DNA of 29,477 nucleotides from LH-M37 sp032251315 (GTDB lineage Bacteria > Pseudomonadota > Gammaproteobacteria > SZUA-229), in the NCBI GenBank assembly GCA_032251315.1, contig JAVVEE010000029.1, positions 1-29,477 of the forward strand, in the 5' to 3' direction. A program made the translations under genes and the position numbers. Of the stretch, positions 1 through 7,395 are shown piece by piece (the stretch's first letter is position 1; every line of letters begins with the position of its first letter). The notes beneath the pieces are model-generated. The model worked only from the letters and a program-made list of their open reading frames with translations. It was not told where the DNA came from and made no database searches.

Positions 1-39
1 TGCTGCTGACGGTCTTGATTGAAGGGTATTCTTTCCATG
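1..39 (+). repeat. Left arm of a 39-base inverted repeat shared with the right end
   Basis: Positions 1-39 are the reverse complement of 29418-29456 with a single mismatch (T at 30 against the complement of G at 29427). Similarity stops after the ATG at 37-39. The left copy may extend beyond the window, because the right copy continues into a small hairpin. No ORF or transposase is associated with it. It is most simply a copy of an interspersed, REP-like intergenic repeat. Confidence 0.85.
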
Positions 40-161
40 TAACTCAATAGTAAGCCTTTTTTGTTTCAGTTAACGGGGCAGCAGTGTAATTATTTAATTA
101 CCTATTGACAGCCGCAAGTCAAAAAACAAAGTTTTAGACTGCCAACTGCCAACTTGTTTTT

Positions 162-788
162 TTATCTTTTCCTCTTCAACAAAACATAAGCCGCACCAGT
201 GCCGCCATCAGCGCGGGCTGCGCTGCAGAAGGCGAGCACCGCGGGAACTTCCCGTAGCCAGCGATTGACCATGGGCTTGATCACCGGCTTCTTGTCCGGT
301 GAGCTGAAGCCCTTGCCGTGTACGATAAGAATACAGCGGCTGCCATCGGCATCGCATTCAGCCAGAAATTCCAGCAGGTAGTTGCGTGCCGCAGCGATGG
401 TCATGCCGTGCAGGTCGATGCTATGGTCGATTTGAAATTTTCCCTGGCGCAATTTTTTCAGCGTCGCCGGGGTGATGCCGTCGCGGCAATAGAGCAGCTG
501 CTCGGGGCAATCCTCGACCGGCGCATCGGAAAAAGCGTCATTGATGTGAAGATGCTGGGCAGGGTCTCTGACGATGATTTTTTTGGCTGCCGGCGCTGGG
601 CAAACTTTATCGCTGGCGCGGCTGGGCGTGACGTCCTGCATGGCCTGCTGGAAGAGATCGGATTCGTCCACAGGACTCTGCTCGCCGGCATCCGCCTGGC
701 TTTTGTTCAGCCAGTCATCCAGCCAGTTACCGGCCCGGTTTTTGGCGTTTTTTGTTGAATCATCCTGCATAGGGTATAGCCACATCAT
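162..788 (-). CDS. Smr-domain protein (SmrA/YdaL-like)
   Basis: A 208-residue protein with a polar, probably unstructured N-terminal half (about residues 1-115) and a C-terminal Smr (small MutS-related) domain. The domain shows the DLHG motif at 125-128, HGKG at 157-160 and a late GGTGA loop. Smr domains are nucleases or nucleic-acid binding modules; E. coli SmrB cuts mRNA at collided ribosomes, while the role of SmrA is less clear. The wording around HGKG and GGTGA looks closer to SmrA/YdaL than to SmrB, from memory. The gene is divergent from surE with only 41 bases between starts. Two ATGs in a row begin the frame, and an ATG at 768-770 (residue 7) is an alternative start giving more room for promoters. 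Confidence 0.85.
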   Translation of the reverse strand: MMWLYPMQDDSTKNAKNRAGNWLDDWLNKSQADAGEQSPVDESDLFQQAMQDVTPSRASDKVCPAPAAKKIIVRDPAQHLHINDAFSDAPVEDCPEQLLYCRDGITPATLKKLRQGKFQIDHSIDLHGMTIAAARNYLLEFLAECDADGSRCILIVHGKGFSSPDKKPVIKPMVNRWLREVPAVLAFCSAARADGGTGAAYVLLKRKR

Positions 789-829
789 GTATAGTTAGCA
801 CTGGTTTATTGTAACGATGATTTTGACTT

Positions 830-1594
830 ATGCACATCTTATTGAGCAACGATGACGGTTATCTCGCTCCGGGTTTGCGGGTGCTGGCGGAAACGCTGGG
901 GCAGTTGTACACCCTCTCGGTGGTGGCCCCGGACCGGGACCGGAGCGGTGCCAGCAATTCGCTGACACTGGATCGGCCATTGCGGGCGAAAGTGGCGGAA
1001 AATGGCTTCACCTTTATCAACGGCACGCCTACCGATTGCGTGCATCTGGCCATTACCGGCTTGCTGGAAGAGGAGCCGGCGATGGTTATTTCCGGCATCA
1101 ATGCGGGCGCCAATATGGGTGATGACGCGCTCTATTCCGGCACCATCGCTGCGGCGATGGAAGGGCGTTTTCTGGGGCTGCCGGCGATTGCGGTTTCGCT
1201 GGCGTCGCGTACCCCCGAGCATTTCGAGACGGCGGCCCGAGCCATTGTGCAGATTATCGACCAGCTACGGCGGCGGCCCCTGAAGCAGGACAGTATTCTC
1301 AATGTGAATGTGCCGGACGTGCCCTGGGAGATGATTCAGGGCATCAAGGCGACGCGACTGGGTAACCGGCACAAGTCGGAGGGCGTGATTACCCAGACAG
1401 ACCCCCGGGGCATGCCCATGTACTGGATAGGGCCGCCGGGGCGCACTCAGGATGCCGGTGAAGGCACCGATTTTCATGCGGTCAAGCACGGCTTTGTCTC
1501 CATCACCCCGTTGCAGATTGACCTGACCCGCTATCAAAGCCTGAGTGGCTTGAGCGACTGGCTGGAGGCCGGTTCATTTTTTAAACATGAATGA
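830..1594 (+). CDS. surE: 5'/3'-nucleotidase SurE
   Basis: A 254-residue protein of normal SurE length. It begins with the family signature, including NDDG at residues 7-10 (metal-binding Asp8 and Asp9), and continues with the SGAS-x-S loop, the NGTPTDCV segment and the SGIN-x-G-x-N motif. SurE is a cytoplasmic, metal-dependent phosphatase acting on nucleoside 5'- and 3'-monophosphates, and on short polyphosphate in E. coli. It leads the run surE-pcm-yqaA-nlpD-rpoS, a stress and stationary-phase neighbourhood common in gammaproteobacteria. No clear ribosome-binding site precedes the ATG, but the motif lies so close to the N terminus that no other start is likely. Confidence 0.97.
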   Translation: MHILLSNDDGYLAPGLRVLAETLGQLYTLSVVAPDRDRSGASNSLTLDRPLRAKVAENGFTFINGTPTDCVHLAITGLLEEEPAMVISGINAGANMGDDALYSGTIAAAMEGRFLGLPAIAVSLASRTPEHFETAARAIVQIIDQLRRRPLKQDSILNVNVPDVPWEMIQGIKATRLGNRHKSEGVITQTDPRGMPMYWIGPPGRTQDAGEGTDFHAVKHGFVSITPLQIDLTRYQSLSGLSDWLEAGSFFKHE

Positions 1595-1773
1595 ACCTCT
1601 GCACTCAGGGCATGTTTTTCCGCTATCGCCCGCTAACTACGTGTAAACTTTGTTTTCTGGCATTTTTGCCTGTCATCAATAAGCTGTAATCGTGCCGGAT
1701 GGCACCTATAACAACTATAAAATATCGGCGATACGCCTCAAGCAGTATGCAAAAAAACATTCAAGGTATAGGC

Positions 1774-2412
1774 ATGACTTCCCAGCGCACGCGCGACCGG
1801 CTGGTCGAGCGTTTGCGCGCCAAGGGCATTACCGACGAGCGCGTGCTGGAAGTGATGCGCACCACACCGCGGCATCTGTTTATCGATGAAGCGCTGGAAC
1901 ATCGCGCCTACGAAGACTCCTCCCTGCCCATCGGCCAGGGGCAGACGATTTCACAGCCCTATATCGTGGCCAAAATGACCGAGGTTCTGTTGCAGCCGGG
2001 AATTCCGGATGTGGTGCTCGAAGTGGGTACCGGTTCGGGCTACCAGTCAGCGGTACTGTCGCGGCTGGTGCCCAAGGTCTATTCGGTGGAACGCATCAGC
2101 AGTCTGCTGGACAGGGCACGGCGCTGCCATCAGGCCATCGGGCTGCGCAATATATATACCCGGCACACTGGCGGAGTCTGGGGCTGGCCGAATCACGCGC
2201 CCTATCCGGCGATTATGGTGACTGCTGCACCCGAGCATGTGCCGGAGTCACTACTGGAACAGCTGGCCCTGGGCGGTCGCATGGTGGTTCCCGTGGGCAC
2301 CTTTGCCGGCGAGCAGATGCTGAAGATTATTACCCGTACCGCCACAGGGTTTGATGAGCAGACACTGGATGCGGTGCATTTTGTGCCTCTGCTCGATGGC
2401 TCGATTCGTTAG
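1774..2412 (+). CDS. pcm: Protein-L-isoaspartate O-methyltransferase with altered motifs
   Basis: A Rossmann-fold SAM-dependent methyltransferase that repairs isoaspartyl residues in aged proteins. Seen from the chosen start: LPIGQGQTISQP, the SAM-binding EVGTGSGYQ (E83 to Q91), the SVERI segment and the VTAAP motif. ATG 1774 gives 212 residues, close to the E. coli length, and follows an AAGG eight bases upstream; in-frame ATGs at 1747 and 1699 would add 9 or 25 residues. Two family positions are unusual: where E. coli has GDGW this protein has TGGV (132-135), and where E. coli has FDAI it has YPAI (144-147), so two acidic residues are lost with no net indel. Activity should not be assumed. 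The downstream gene starts eight bases after its stop. Confidence 0.92.
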   Translation: MTSQRTRDRLVERLRAKGITDERVLEVMRTTPRHLFIDEALEHRAYEDSSLPIGQGQTISQPYIVAKMTEVLLQPGIPDVVLEVGTGSGYQSAVLSRLVPKVYSVERISSLLDRARRCHQAIGLRNIYTRHTGGVWGWPNHAPYPAIMVTAAPEHVPESLLEQLALGGRMVVPVGTFAGEQMLKIITRTATGFDEQTLDAVHFVPLLDGSIR

Positions 2413-2419
2413 GATCTGA

Positions 2420-2992
2420 ATGATGTTCAATAGACTGTACAACAAATGCATGGTGATGGCGGCGCACCCCAAGGCGGAACGTTACCTGGCGGCGGTGAGT
2501 ATTTTTGAGTCCATATTCTTCCCGGTTCCCACCGCCCTGATGGTGGCGCCGATGGCGGTCGCCAGACCGGAGCGGGCGGTGCGCATTGCCACCATCGCCA
2601 CCGTGACTTCAGTGTTTGGCGGGCTGTTCGGTTATATGCTGGGGTTTTTTGCCATCGCATCCATCGAGCCGATTTTGCATGATGTAGGCTACTGGGAAAA
2701 ATACACCCTGGCGCAGGAGTGGTTCCGGGAATGGGGCTTCTGGTCAGTGGTGGTGGCAGGCTTCTCGCCCATTCCCTTCAAGCTGTTTACCATCACCGCC
2801 GGAGCTTTTGCCATGTCGGTGCCGATGTTCCTGCTGGCCAGCCTGATCGGGCGCTCCGCCCATTTCTTTCTGGTGGCGCTGTTGATGGCCTGGGCCGGGC
2901 CGAGGCTGGAACCGGTGGTGCGTCGTTATATAGAGTGGCTGGGCTGGCTGACAGTGGTGATGATCAGTCTTGTCATTTATTTAAATAGTTAA
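2420..2992 (+). CDS. yqaA: YqaA-type inner-membrane protein (DedA/VTT-related)
   Basis: A 190-residue hydrophobic protein with about four to five predicted membrane segments (roughly residues 25-45, 55-80, 105-130, 135-160 and 170-188). The sequences FESIFFPVPTALMVAP and SPIPFKLFTITAGAF carry the paired proline-rich re-entrant segments typical of the VTT/DedA group, to which YqaA belongs. DedA-type proteins are proposed to translocate or scramble lipids; no substrate can be assigned here. An AGGA overlapping the pcm stop serves ATG 2420 or 2423, so translation is probably coupled to pcm. The same YqaA gene lies between pcm and nlpD in several gammaproteobacteria, as far as I recall. Confidence 0.85.
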   Translation: MMFNRLYNKCMVMAAHPKAERYLAAVSIFESIFFPVPTALMVAPMAVARPERAVRIATIATVTSVFGGLFGYMLGFFAIASIEPILHDVGYWEKYTLAQEWFREWGFWSVVVAGFSPIPFKLFTITAGAFAMSVPMFLLASLIGRSAHFFLVALLMAWAGPRLEPVVRRYIEWLGWLTVVMISLVIYLNS

Positions 2993-2997
2993 TAGTG

Positions 2998-3978
2998 ATG
3001 AACTTCAGGCTCAACTCTCTATTTTTTCTACTTTTGCTGCTGACCGCCTGCACCGGTACGCGCATTAACTGGGATCCCAATGATTATACGGTAGCTTCCG
3101 GCGATACCCTCCACTCCATCGCCTGGCGGTTCGAGCTCGACCCCGATGATCTCGCCCGGTGGAACAAGCTCTCCCCACCATTCATTATTCGCGCCGGCGA
3201 GCGCCTGCACACCCGGGCACCGGCCGGTGGCGAGAGCAAAACCACCTACGTCGAGACGGTAACAGTACCAGCCGCTACAGAGGTGACGGTACGACCGGGG
3301 GATACACTCTATTCACTCGCCAGAGAAAATGACCTCAGTCTCAACAGGCTGGCGGCCATCAATGGACTGAAGCAGCCCTATGTCATCAATCCCGGCCAGG
3401 TGTTACGCCTGACCGGCAAACCGATGGCGAGACCGATGCCGGCACCCATCGCCTCCGTGGCAACAGGCACCGCGCCCGATAAGGTGAAAGCCCCCGTTAA
3501 AGCACCGGTTAAAGCACCGGTTAAAGCACCGGTTAAAACACCGGTTAAAACACCGGTTAAAACACCGGTTAAAACACCGGTTGTGTCGCCGGTGGAGAGC
3601 AATCGTAACGTCAGCTGGCGATGGCCGATTGAGGGCAAGGTGATTGCACGTTTTAATAAAAATAAGAACCACGCCAAAGGCATCGTTATTGCAGGCAGTG
3701 AAGGCCAGGCAGTAAGAGCCTCCTCTGCGGGGAGAGTGGTCTACAGTGGTAATGGTTTGATCAGTTATGGCAATCTGATCATCATCAAACACAGTCGTTC
3801 CTATTTAAGTGCTTATGCACATAATAAAAAACTGCTGGTGAAAGAGGGTGAGACCATAAAAGCAGGTCAAAAAATAGCGGAACTGGGAAAAACCGGTGCG
3901 GAAAAACCAAAATTACACTTTGAAATTCGCAAAAATGGTAAACCCGTCAACCCTCTGACCTATCTGCCTCGTAGTTGA
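2998..3978 (+). CDS. nlpD: NlpD-like lipoprotein: two LysM plus degenerate M23 domain
   Basis: An outer-membrane lipoprotein expected to bind peptidoglycan and activate an N-acetylmuramyl-L-alanine amidase during cell separation. From ATG 2998 (GTG 2995 is an alternative) it has 326 residues: a lipobox LLTAC with lipidated Cys18, LysM repeats at about 30-75 and 95-140, a PVKA/PVKT tetrapeptide linker at about 165-196, and a C-terminal M23 fold with SYGNLIIIKH, SAYAH and LHFEIR. The zinc-binding H-x-G-x-D motif reads A-K-G-I-V, and the first His of HLH is Lys, so it should be catalytically dead, as in E. coli NlpD. It starts five bases after yqaA and precedes rpoS. The two internal LysM domains are more than the single LysM of E. 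coli NlpD. Confidence 0.93.
   Translation: MNFRLNSLFFLLLLLTACTGTRINWDPNDYTVASGDTLHSIAWRFELDPDDLARWNKLSPPFIIRAGERLHTRAPAGGESKTTYVETVTVPAATEVTVRPGDTLYSLARENDLSLNRLAAINGLKQPYVINPGQVLRLTGKPMARPMPAPIASVATGTAPDKVKAPVKAPVKAPVKAPVKTPVKTPVKTPVKTPVVSPVESNRNVSWRWPIEGKVIARFNKNKNHAKGIVIAGSEGQAVRASSAGRVVYSGNGLISYGNLIIIKHSRSYLSAYAHNKKLLVKEGETIKAGQKIAELGKTGAEKPKLHFEIRKNGKPVNPLTYLPRS
3490..3585 (+). repeat. Tandem 12-base repeat, eight units, inside nlpD
   Basis: Eight consecutive in-frame 12-base units encode APVK (units 1-4), TPVK (units 5-7) and TPVV (unit 8). Units 2-4 are identical to each other, as are 5-7, with a single G/A difference between the two blocks. This points to recent expansion by slippage or unequal recombination. 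It forms the linker between the LysM and M23 domains, so unit number should change linker length without breaking the frame. The reverse strand of the same repeat creates long spurious frames. Confidence 0.95.
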
Positions 3979-4057
3979 AGACGTCTCCACTAAGCACAAC
4001 ATCATGTGGTTAGGTGTCCTGGGATTAAAATAATTTTAATTAATTCCTTCAAATCCT

Positions 4058-4086
4058 TGCTTTGTAAGGATATTTAATGATATAAA
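4058..4086 (+). promoter_or_regulatory. Candidate sigma70-type promoter for rpoS
   Basis: TTGCTT (4058-4063) and TATAAA (4081-4086) are separated by 17 bases in the A+T-rich 243-base gap between nlpD and rpoS. This leaves an untranslated leader of about 130 bases. In other gammaproteobacteria rpoS promoters lie within nlpD or in this gap. No experimental support is available, and other A+T-rich hexamers occur nearby. Confidence 0.4.
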
Positions 4087-4221
4087 ATTTACCAACTTGT
4101 GGACTGTTTTAAAAGTTGCCCGTAAGTGGCTGGAAACAAAGGGCTTTAAGTATATGTTTCTATCAGGCAACTAAAATGCGAAAAAGAAAAATAATAGACG
4201 TATTTGTAAAGGGGACAAACA

Positions 4222-5232
4222 ATGAGAGAAGCTACTTTAGAAAGCCACGATAGCCTGGGTGATATGAGCGTAATAGTGCACGATAGTAATAGAAATGAAG
4301 TAAATAATGACAATTTGGATAACGGCGCTAAGGCTTCCAGTGAAAGAGCCATTGAAGCAAAATCGGTTGATGAACTGGCAGGTAAGGTAAATCGAAAGGA
4401 ACTTGATGCCACCCGTCTGTATTTAAGAGAAATTGAAGGTTCGCCATTACTGTCCGCTGAGGAAGAGGTTTATTACTCCCGTCTCTCTCTGAAGGGCGAT
4501 ATGGAAGCGCGCAAAAAAATGATCGAATGCAATCTGCGTCTGGTCGTCAAAATTTCACGGCGTTACATGAATCGCGGCCTGGCACTGTTGGATCTGATCG
4601 AAGAGGGTAATCTGGGTTTGATTCGAGCTGTTGAAAAATTCGATCCTGAAAAAGGCTTCCGTTTTTCAACTTACGCCACCTGGTGGATCCGTCAGACTAT
4701 CGAGCGTGCGCTGATGAATCAGACTCGCACCATTCGTCTACCCATCCACGTCATCAAAGAACTAAACGTTTATTTAAGGGCGGCTCGCAAGCTGGAGCAG
4801 ACCATGGATAAAGAGCCCACTGCTGAAGACATTGCAAAAATGCTCAACAAGCCGGTGGCGGGCGTTGAAAAAATGCTGGGTCTGCGCGACCGTGTGACTT
4901 CGGTTGACGCACCGATGGGACAGGACAATGATCGCCCGCTGCTTGAAATTGTGGCTGATGAGCGCGTTCAGGCACCGCCGGAAATGCTCCAGAACGAAGA
5001 TGTGATGGCCAACCTGGGCGTGTGGATGGCCCAGCTCGAAGAGAAACAGCGCGAAGTGCTGGTGCGCCGTTTTGGTTTGAATAACCATGAACGCACCACA
5101 CTGGAAGATGTCGGACGCGAGTTGGGCGTGACTCGTGAACGGGTGCGCCAGATTCAGATGGACGCGCTGAAACAGCTGCGTAAAATTCTGGAAAGCCAGG
5201 GTTTCTCTGAAGAGTTACTGTTCGAGGATTAG
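4222..5232 (+). CDS. rpoS: RNA polymerase sigma factor RpoS
   Basis: A 336-residue sigma70-family factor of RpoS type, directing stationary-phase and general stress transcription. A variable N terminus (1-60) is followed by region 1.2 (DATRLYLREIEGSPLL), region 2 with NLRLVVKISRRYMNRGL and the -10 recognition block FSTYATWWIRQTIERAL, region 3 and region 4.2 with the helix-turn-helix LEDVGRELGVTRERVRQIQ. The RLPIHVIKELNVYLR segment matches the E. coli RpoS region that contains the turnover-determining Lys. AAAGGGG lies seven bases before the ATG. Its position after nlpD supports RpoS over RpoH or RpoD; it lacks the long non-conserved insert of RpoD. A strong hairpin terminator follows nine bases after the stop. 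Confidence 0.97.
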   Translation: MREATLESHDSLGDMSVIVHDSNRNEVNNDNLDNGAKASSERAIEAKSVDELAGKVNRKELDATRLYLREIEGSPLLSAEEEVYYSRLSLKGDMEARKKMIECNLRLVVKISRRYMNRGLALLDLIEEGNLGLIRAVEKFDPEKGFRFSTYATWWIRQTIERALMNQTRTIRLPIHVIKELNVYLRAARKLEQTMDKEPTAEDIAKMLNKPVAGVEKMLGLRDRVTSVDAPMGQDNDRPLLEIVADERVQAPPEMLQNEDVMANLGVWMAQLEEKQREVLVRRFGLNNHERTTLEDVGRELGVTRERVRQIQMDALKQLRKILESQGFSEELLFED

Positions 5233-5240
5233 CTGATAGA

Positions 5241-5278
5241 AAAAAACCGGGCAGCTGTTAAGGGCTGCCCGGTTTTTT
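5241..5278. terminator. Bidirectional rho-independent terminator between rpoS and the Mth938 gene
   Basis: CCGGGCAGC (5247-5255) pairs with GCTGCCCGG (5264-5272) around an eight-base loop. It is flanked by an A-run (5241-5246) and a T-run (5273-5280), so it can end transcription on both strands. The minus-strand gene's stop codon lies in the loop, and its last residues (KKPGSP) are encoded by the hairpin. Confidence 0.95.
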
Positions 5279-5686
5279 TTCGTGCAGAATTAAGCCGCAG
5301 ACCACGTGCCGGCCCTCGCTGCTCAGAATATTGTAAGTACGGCAGGCCGCGCCGGTATCCATAATTTCCACGCCCACGCCCAGTTTGATGAGCTGGGCAT
5401 AAGTTTCAACCGGCGGAAATACCAGAGACTGGCCGGTGCCGATCAGCACCAGCTCCGGCTTCAGTTCGGTGATGGCAGCGAAGTCTTCAGCGCGCAGCAT
5501 TTGCGGTGATCGTGGTGGCCAGTCAGTTTTAAGCTGCCGGCTGGAGATGATCAGGCTGGTATAAAAATTTTTTCCGTTCACCTGAATGGTTTCATCGTCG
5601 TAGCGCGTGATGAAATAACCTTCAGTGGGGTCGGCCTGAGAAAATTTCACAATAAAATATCCGGAGTTACAGAGCAGTTCAGGCAT
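5258..5686 (-). CDS. Mth938-like domain protein
   Basis: A small cytoplasmic protein of the Mth938/NDUFAF3-like family (formerly DUF498), whose bacterial function is unknown; the human relative is a complex I assembly factor. Recognisable features are a short N-terminal beta region, LVLIGTGQSLVFPP at about residues 79-92, GVGVEIMDTGAACRTYNIL and the final VVCGLILH. At 142 residues it is slightly longer than usual, and the first residues (MPELLCNSGYF) do not look like the family. A GTG encoding residue 13 (VKFSQAD) could be the real start. It is convergent with rpoS, sharing its terminator, and divergent from hom. Confidence 0.8.
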   Translation of the reverse strand: MPELLCNSGYFIVKFSQADPTEGYFITRYDDETIQVNGKNFYTSLIISSRQLKTDWPPRSPQMLRAEDFAAITELKPELVLIGTGQSLVFPPVETYAQLIKLGVGVEIMDTGAACRTYNILSSEGRHVVCGLILHEKKPGSP

Positions 5687-5784
5687 TATACGTTCTGTTC
5701 GAGCGCCTGCATATGCAGTAGAATGCGCACCTTATTGATAGCTTGAGATAGTGCCGATGCACGACTCAATAACGGGAGAAAATT

Positions 5785-7095
5785 TTGGAAGCGGTAAAAA
5801 TAGGTTTATTAGGTTTGGGTACAGTAGGTGGCGGTACAGCGACTGTTTTATTGAGAAATGCAGAAGAGATTCAGCGGCGTCTGGGTCGCAGGCTTGAAAT
5901 TTCTCATATTGCCGGACTGGATATCGCGAAACAAAGTATTGTTGACCCCGCCAAAGTTAAACTCACCGAAGATGCTTTCGAAGTCGTTAATGATCCCGAA
6001 GTACAAATTGTTGTGGAATTGATTGGTGGTTACACGCTGGCCAAGGAGCTGGTGCTGAAGGCCATTGAAAACGGCAAGCATGTGGTCACCGCTAACAAGG
6101 CGCTGATTGCCACCCACGGCAGCGAGATCATGAAAGCGGCCGCAGCCAAAGGCGTGATGGTTTCGTACGAAGCGGCTGTAGCAGGCGGTATCCCAATAAT
6201 TAAAGCCATGCGCGAAGGTCTGGCGGGCAATCAGATTCAGTGGGTCGCCGGTATTATCAACGGCACCGGTAACTTCATCCTTACCGAAATGCGCGACAAG
6301 GGTAGTGATTTTAATGATGTGCTGAAAGAGGCGCAGAGGCTTGGTTATGCTGAGGCTGATCCCACCTTTGATATTGAAGGTATTGACGCCGCGCACAAGC
6401 TGGCCATTCTTGCTTCGCTGGCCTTCGGTATCGATTTGCAGTTCGATAAAATTTATACCGAAGGCATCAGCAAGATCACCACCGAAGACGTGAACTATGC
6501 CGCCGAACTGGGCTATCGCATCAAGCATCTGGGTATTGCGCTCAAAACCGATGAAGGCATCGAGCTGCGCGTGCACCCCACGTTGATCCCGGAAAAGCGT
6601 CTGCTGGCCAATGTTGATGGCGTGATGAATGCCGTGCTGGTTTACGCCGATGCAGTCGGTCCCACCTTGTATTACGGTGCCGGCGCCGGTGCCGAACCCA
6701 CCGCTTCAGCGGTTGTTGCCGACATCATCGATACCGTACGCGGCATGAATGTGCCGGTCGAGCAGAAAGTGCCGTTGCTGGGTTTCCAGCCCGATGCCAT
6801 GCGCAATATACCGATCCTTCCCATTGAAGCGACGATGACCTCTTTCTATCTGCGCATGAGCGCCGAAGACAAACCCGGCGTACTGGCTGAGGTATCAGAA
6901 GTTTTTGCCGATCACAAAATCAGCCTGGAAGCCGTGTTGCAAAAAGAGCCGGTAAAAGGGGAGAGTCGGGTGAAGCTGGTGCTGCTCAGTCAGCAGGTTC
7001 GGGAAGAAGCTATGAATATTGCCATCAAGGAAATTGAAGCGCTGTCAGCCATAGAGGGTGAAGTGGTTCGAATCAGAATGGAACGTCTGGGTTAA
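5785..7095 (+). CDS. hom: Homoserine dehydrogenase
   Basis: NAD(P)H-dependent reduction of aspartate semialdehyde to homoserine, the branch point to threonine and methionine. The 436-residue protein has an N-terminal Rossmann motif G10-L-G12-T-V-G15, the VVTANKALIATHG segment, the NGTGNFIL and ADPTFDIEGIDAAHK catalytic region (Lys205) and a C-terminal ACT domain from about residue 350 (DKPGVLAEVSEVF). The ACT domain suggests allosteric threonine feedback. The start is TTG, supported by GGGAG six bases upstream and by the Rossmann motif immediately following. It is a stand-alone enzyme, not fused to aspartokinase. thrC, often directly downstream in the same direction in pseudomonads, is here convergent. 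Confidence 0.97.
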   Translation: MEAVKIGLLGLGTVGGGTATVLLRNAEEIQRRLGRRLEISHIAGLDIAKQSIVDPAKVKLTEDAFEVVNDPEVQIVVELIGGYTLAKELVLKAIENGKHVVTANKALIATHGSEIMKAAAAKGVMVSYEAAVAGGIPIIKAMREGLAGNQIQWVAGIINGTGNFILTEMRDKGSDFNDVLKEAQRLGYAEADPTFDIEGIDAAHKLAILASLAFGIDLQFDKIYTEGISKITTEDVNYAAELGYRIKHLGIALKTDEGIELRVHPTLIPEKRLLANVDGVMNAVLVYADAVGPTLYYGAGAGAEPTASAVVADIIDTVRGMNVPVEQKVPLLGFQPDAMRNIPILPIEATMTSFYLRMSAEDKPGVLAEVSEVFADHKISLEAVLQKEPVKGESRVKLVLLSQQVREEAMNIAIKEIEALSAIEGEVVRIRMERLG

Positions 7096-7395
7096 AAAAC
7101 CACGCGCCTGGAATTAGCGGCTAACGGAAAATATTTCAAGGAGGATGCTGCGAGTGATGGAAAGCCGGATTAGAAAATCCCAAACAGGGATTGTTTGCCT
7201 TTGTGATTTTTTAGCAAGGATGCGGTTAGTTAAGATGAAAATCGGCTGCTGGATTGGGATTAATTAAAGCGCCTTAGCCACGGCCTGCTTGCGCGAGTGA
7301 GACAAGCGGCAAAACCGTGTCAACACATGGTTTTCTCGAACACACTGTAATTCCTGCTCCAAGCCGATAGCTAATTAGCCGCTATCACCAACCAA
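7096..7395. other. Structured 300-base intergenic region between convergent hom and thrC
   Basis: No convincing ORF is seen. Nested inverted repeats are present: TAGCGGCTAA (7115-7124) with TTAGCCGCTA (7375-7384), ATCGGCT (7241-7247) with AGCCGAT (7362-7368), and a hairpin AAAACCGTG...CACATGGTTTT (7311-7334). AATCCC/GGGATT around 7177-7193 is followed within 30 bases by a T-run on the plus strand and could be a weak terminator for hom. Whether it folds as an RNA or is a decayed element cannot be decided here. Confidence 0.4.

Noticed and set aside
3490..3585. Short direct repeats considered as a CRISPR array
   Set aside because: Units are 12 bases, contiguous without spacers and in frame within a coding gene.
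3378..3792. Two minus-strand frames with LTGVLTG and CFNR repeats
   Set aside because: They are antisense readings of the nlpD 12-base repeat and adjacent coding sequence; the plus-strand frame has clear LysM and M23 domains.
4146..4412. 88-residue Ser/Leu-rich minus-strand frame at the rpoS start
   Set aside because: Overlaps the rpoS N terminus and leader, with no ribosome-binding site or family resemblance.
5848..6576. 242-residue minus-strand frame
   Set aside because: Lies entirely within hom, shows no family motifs, and the opposite strand encodes a clear homoserine dehydrogenase.
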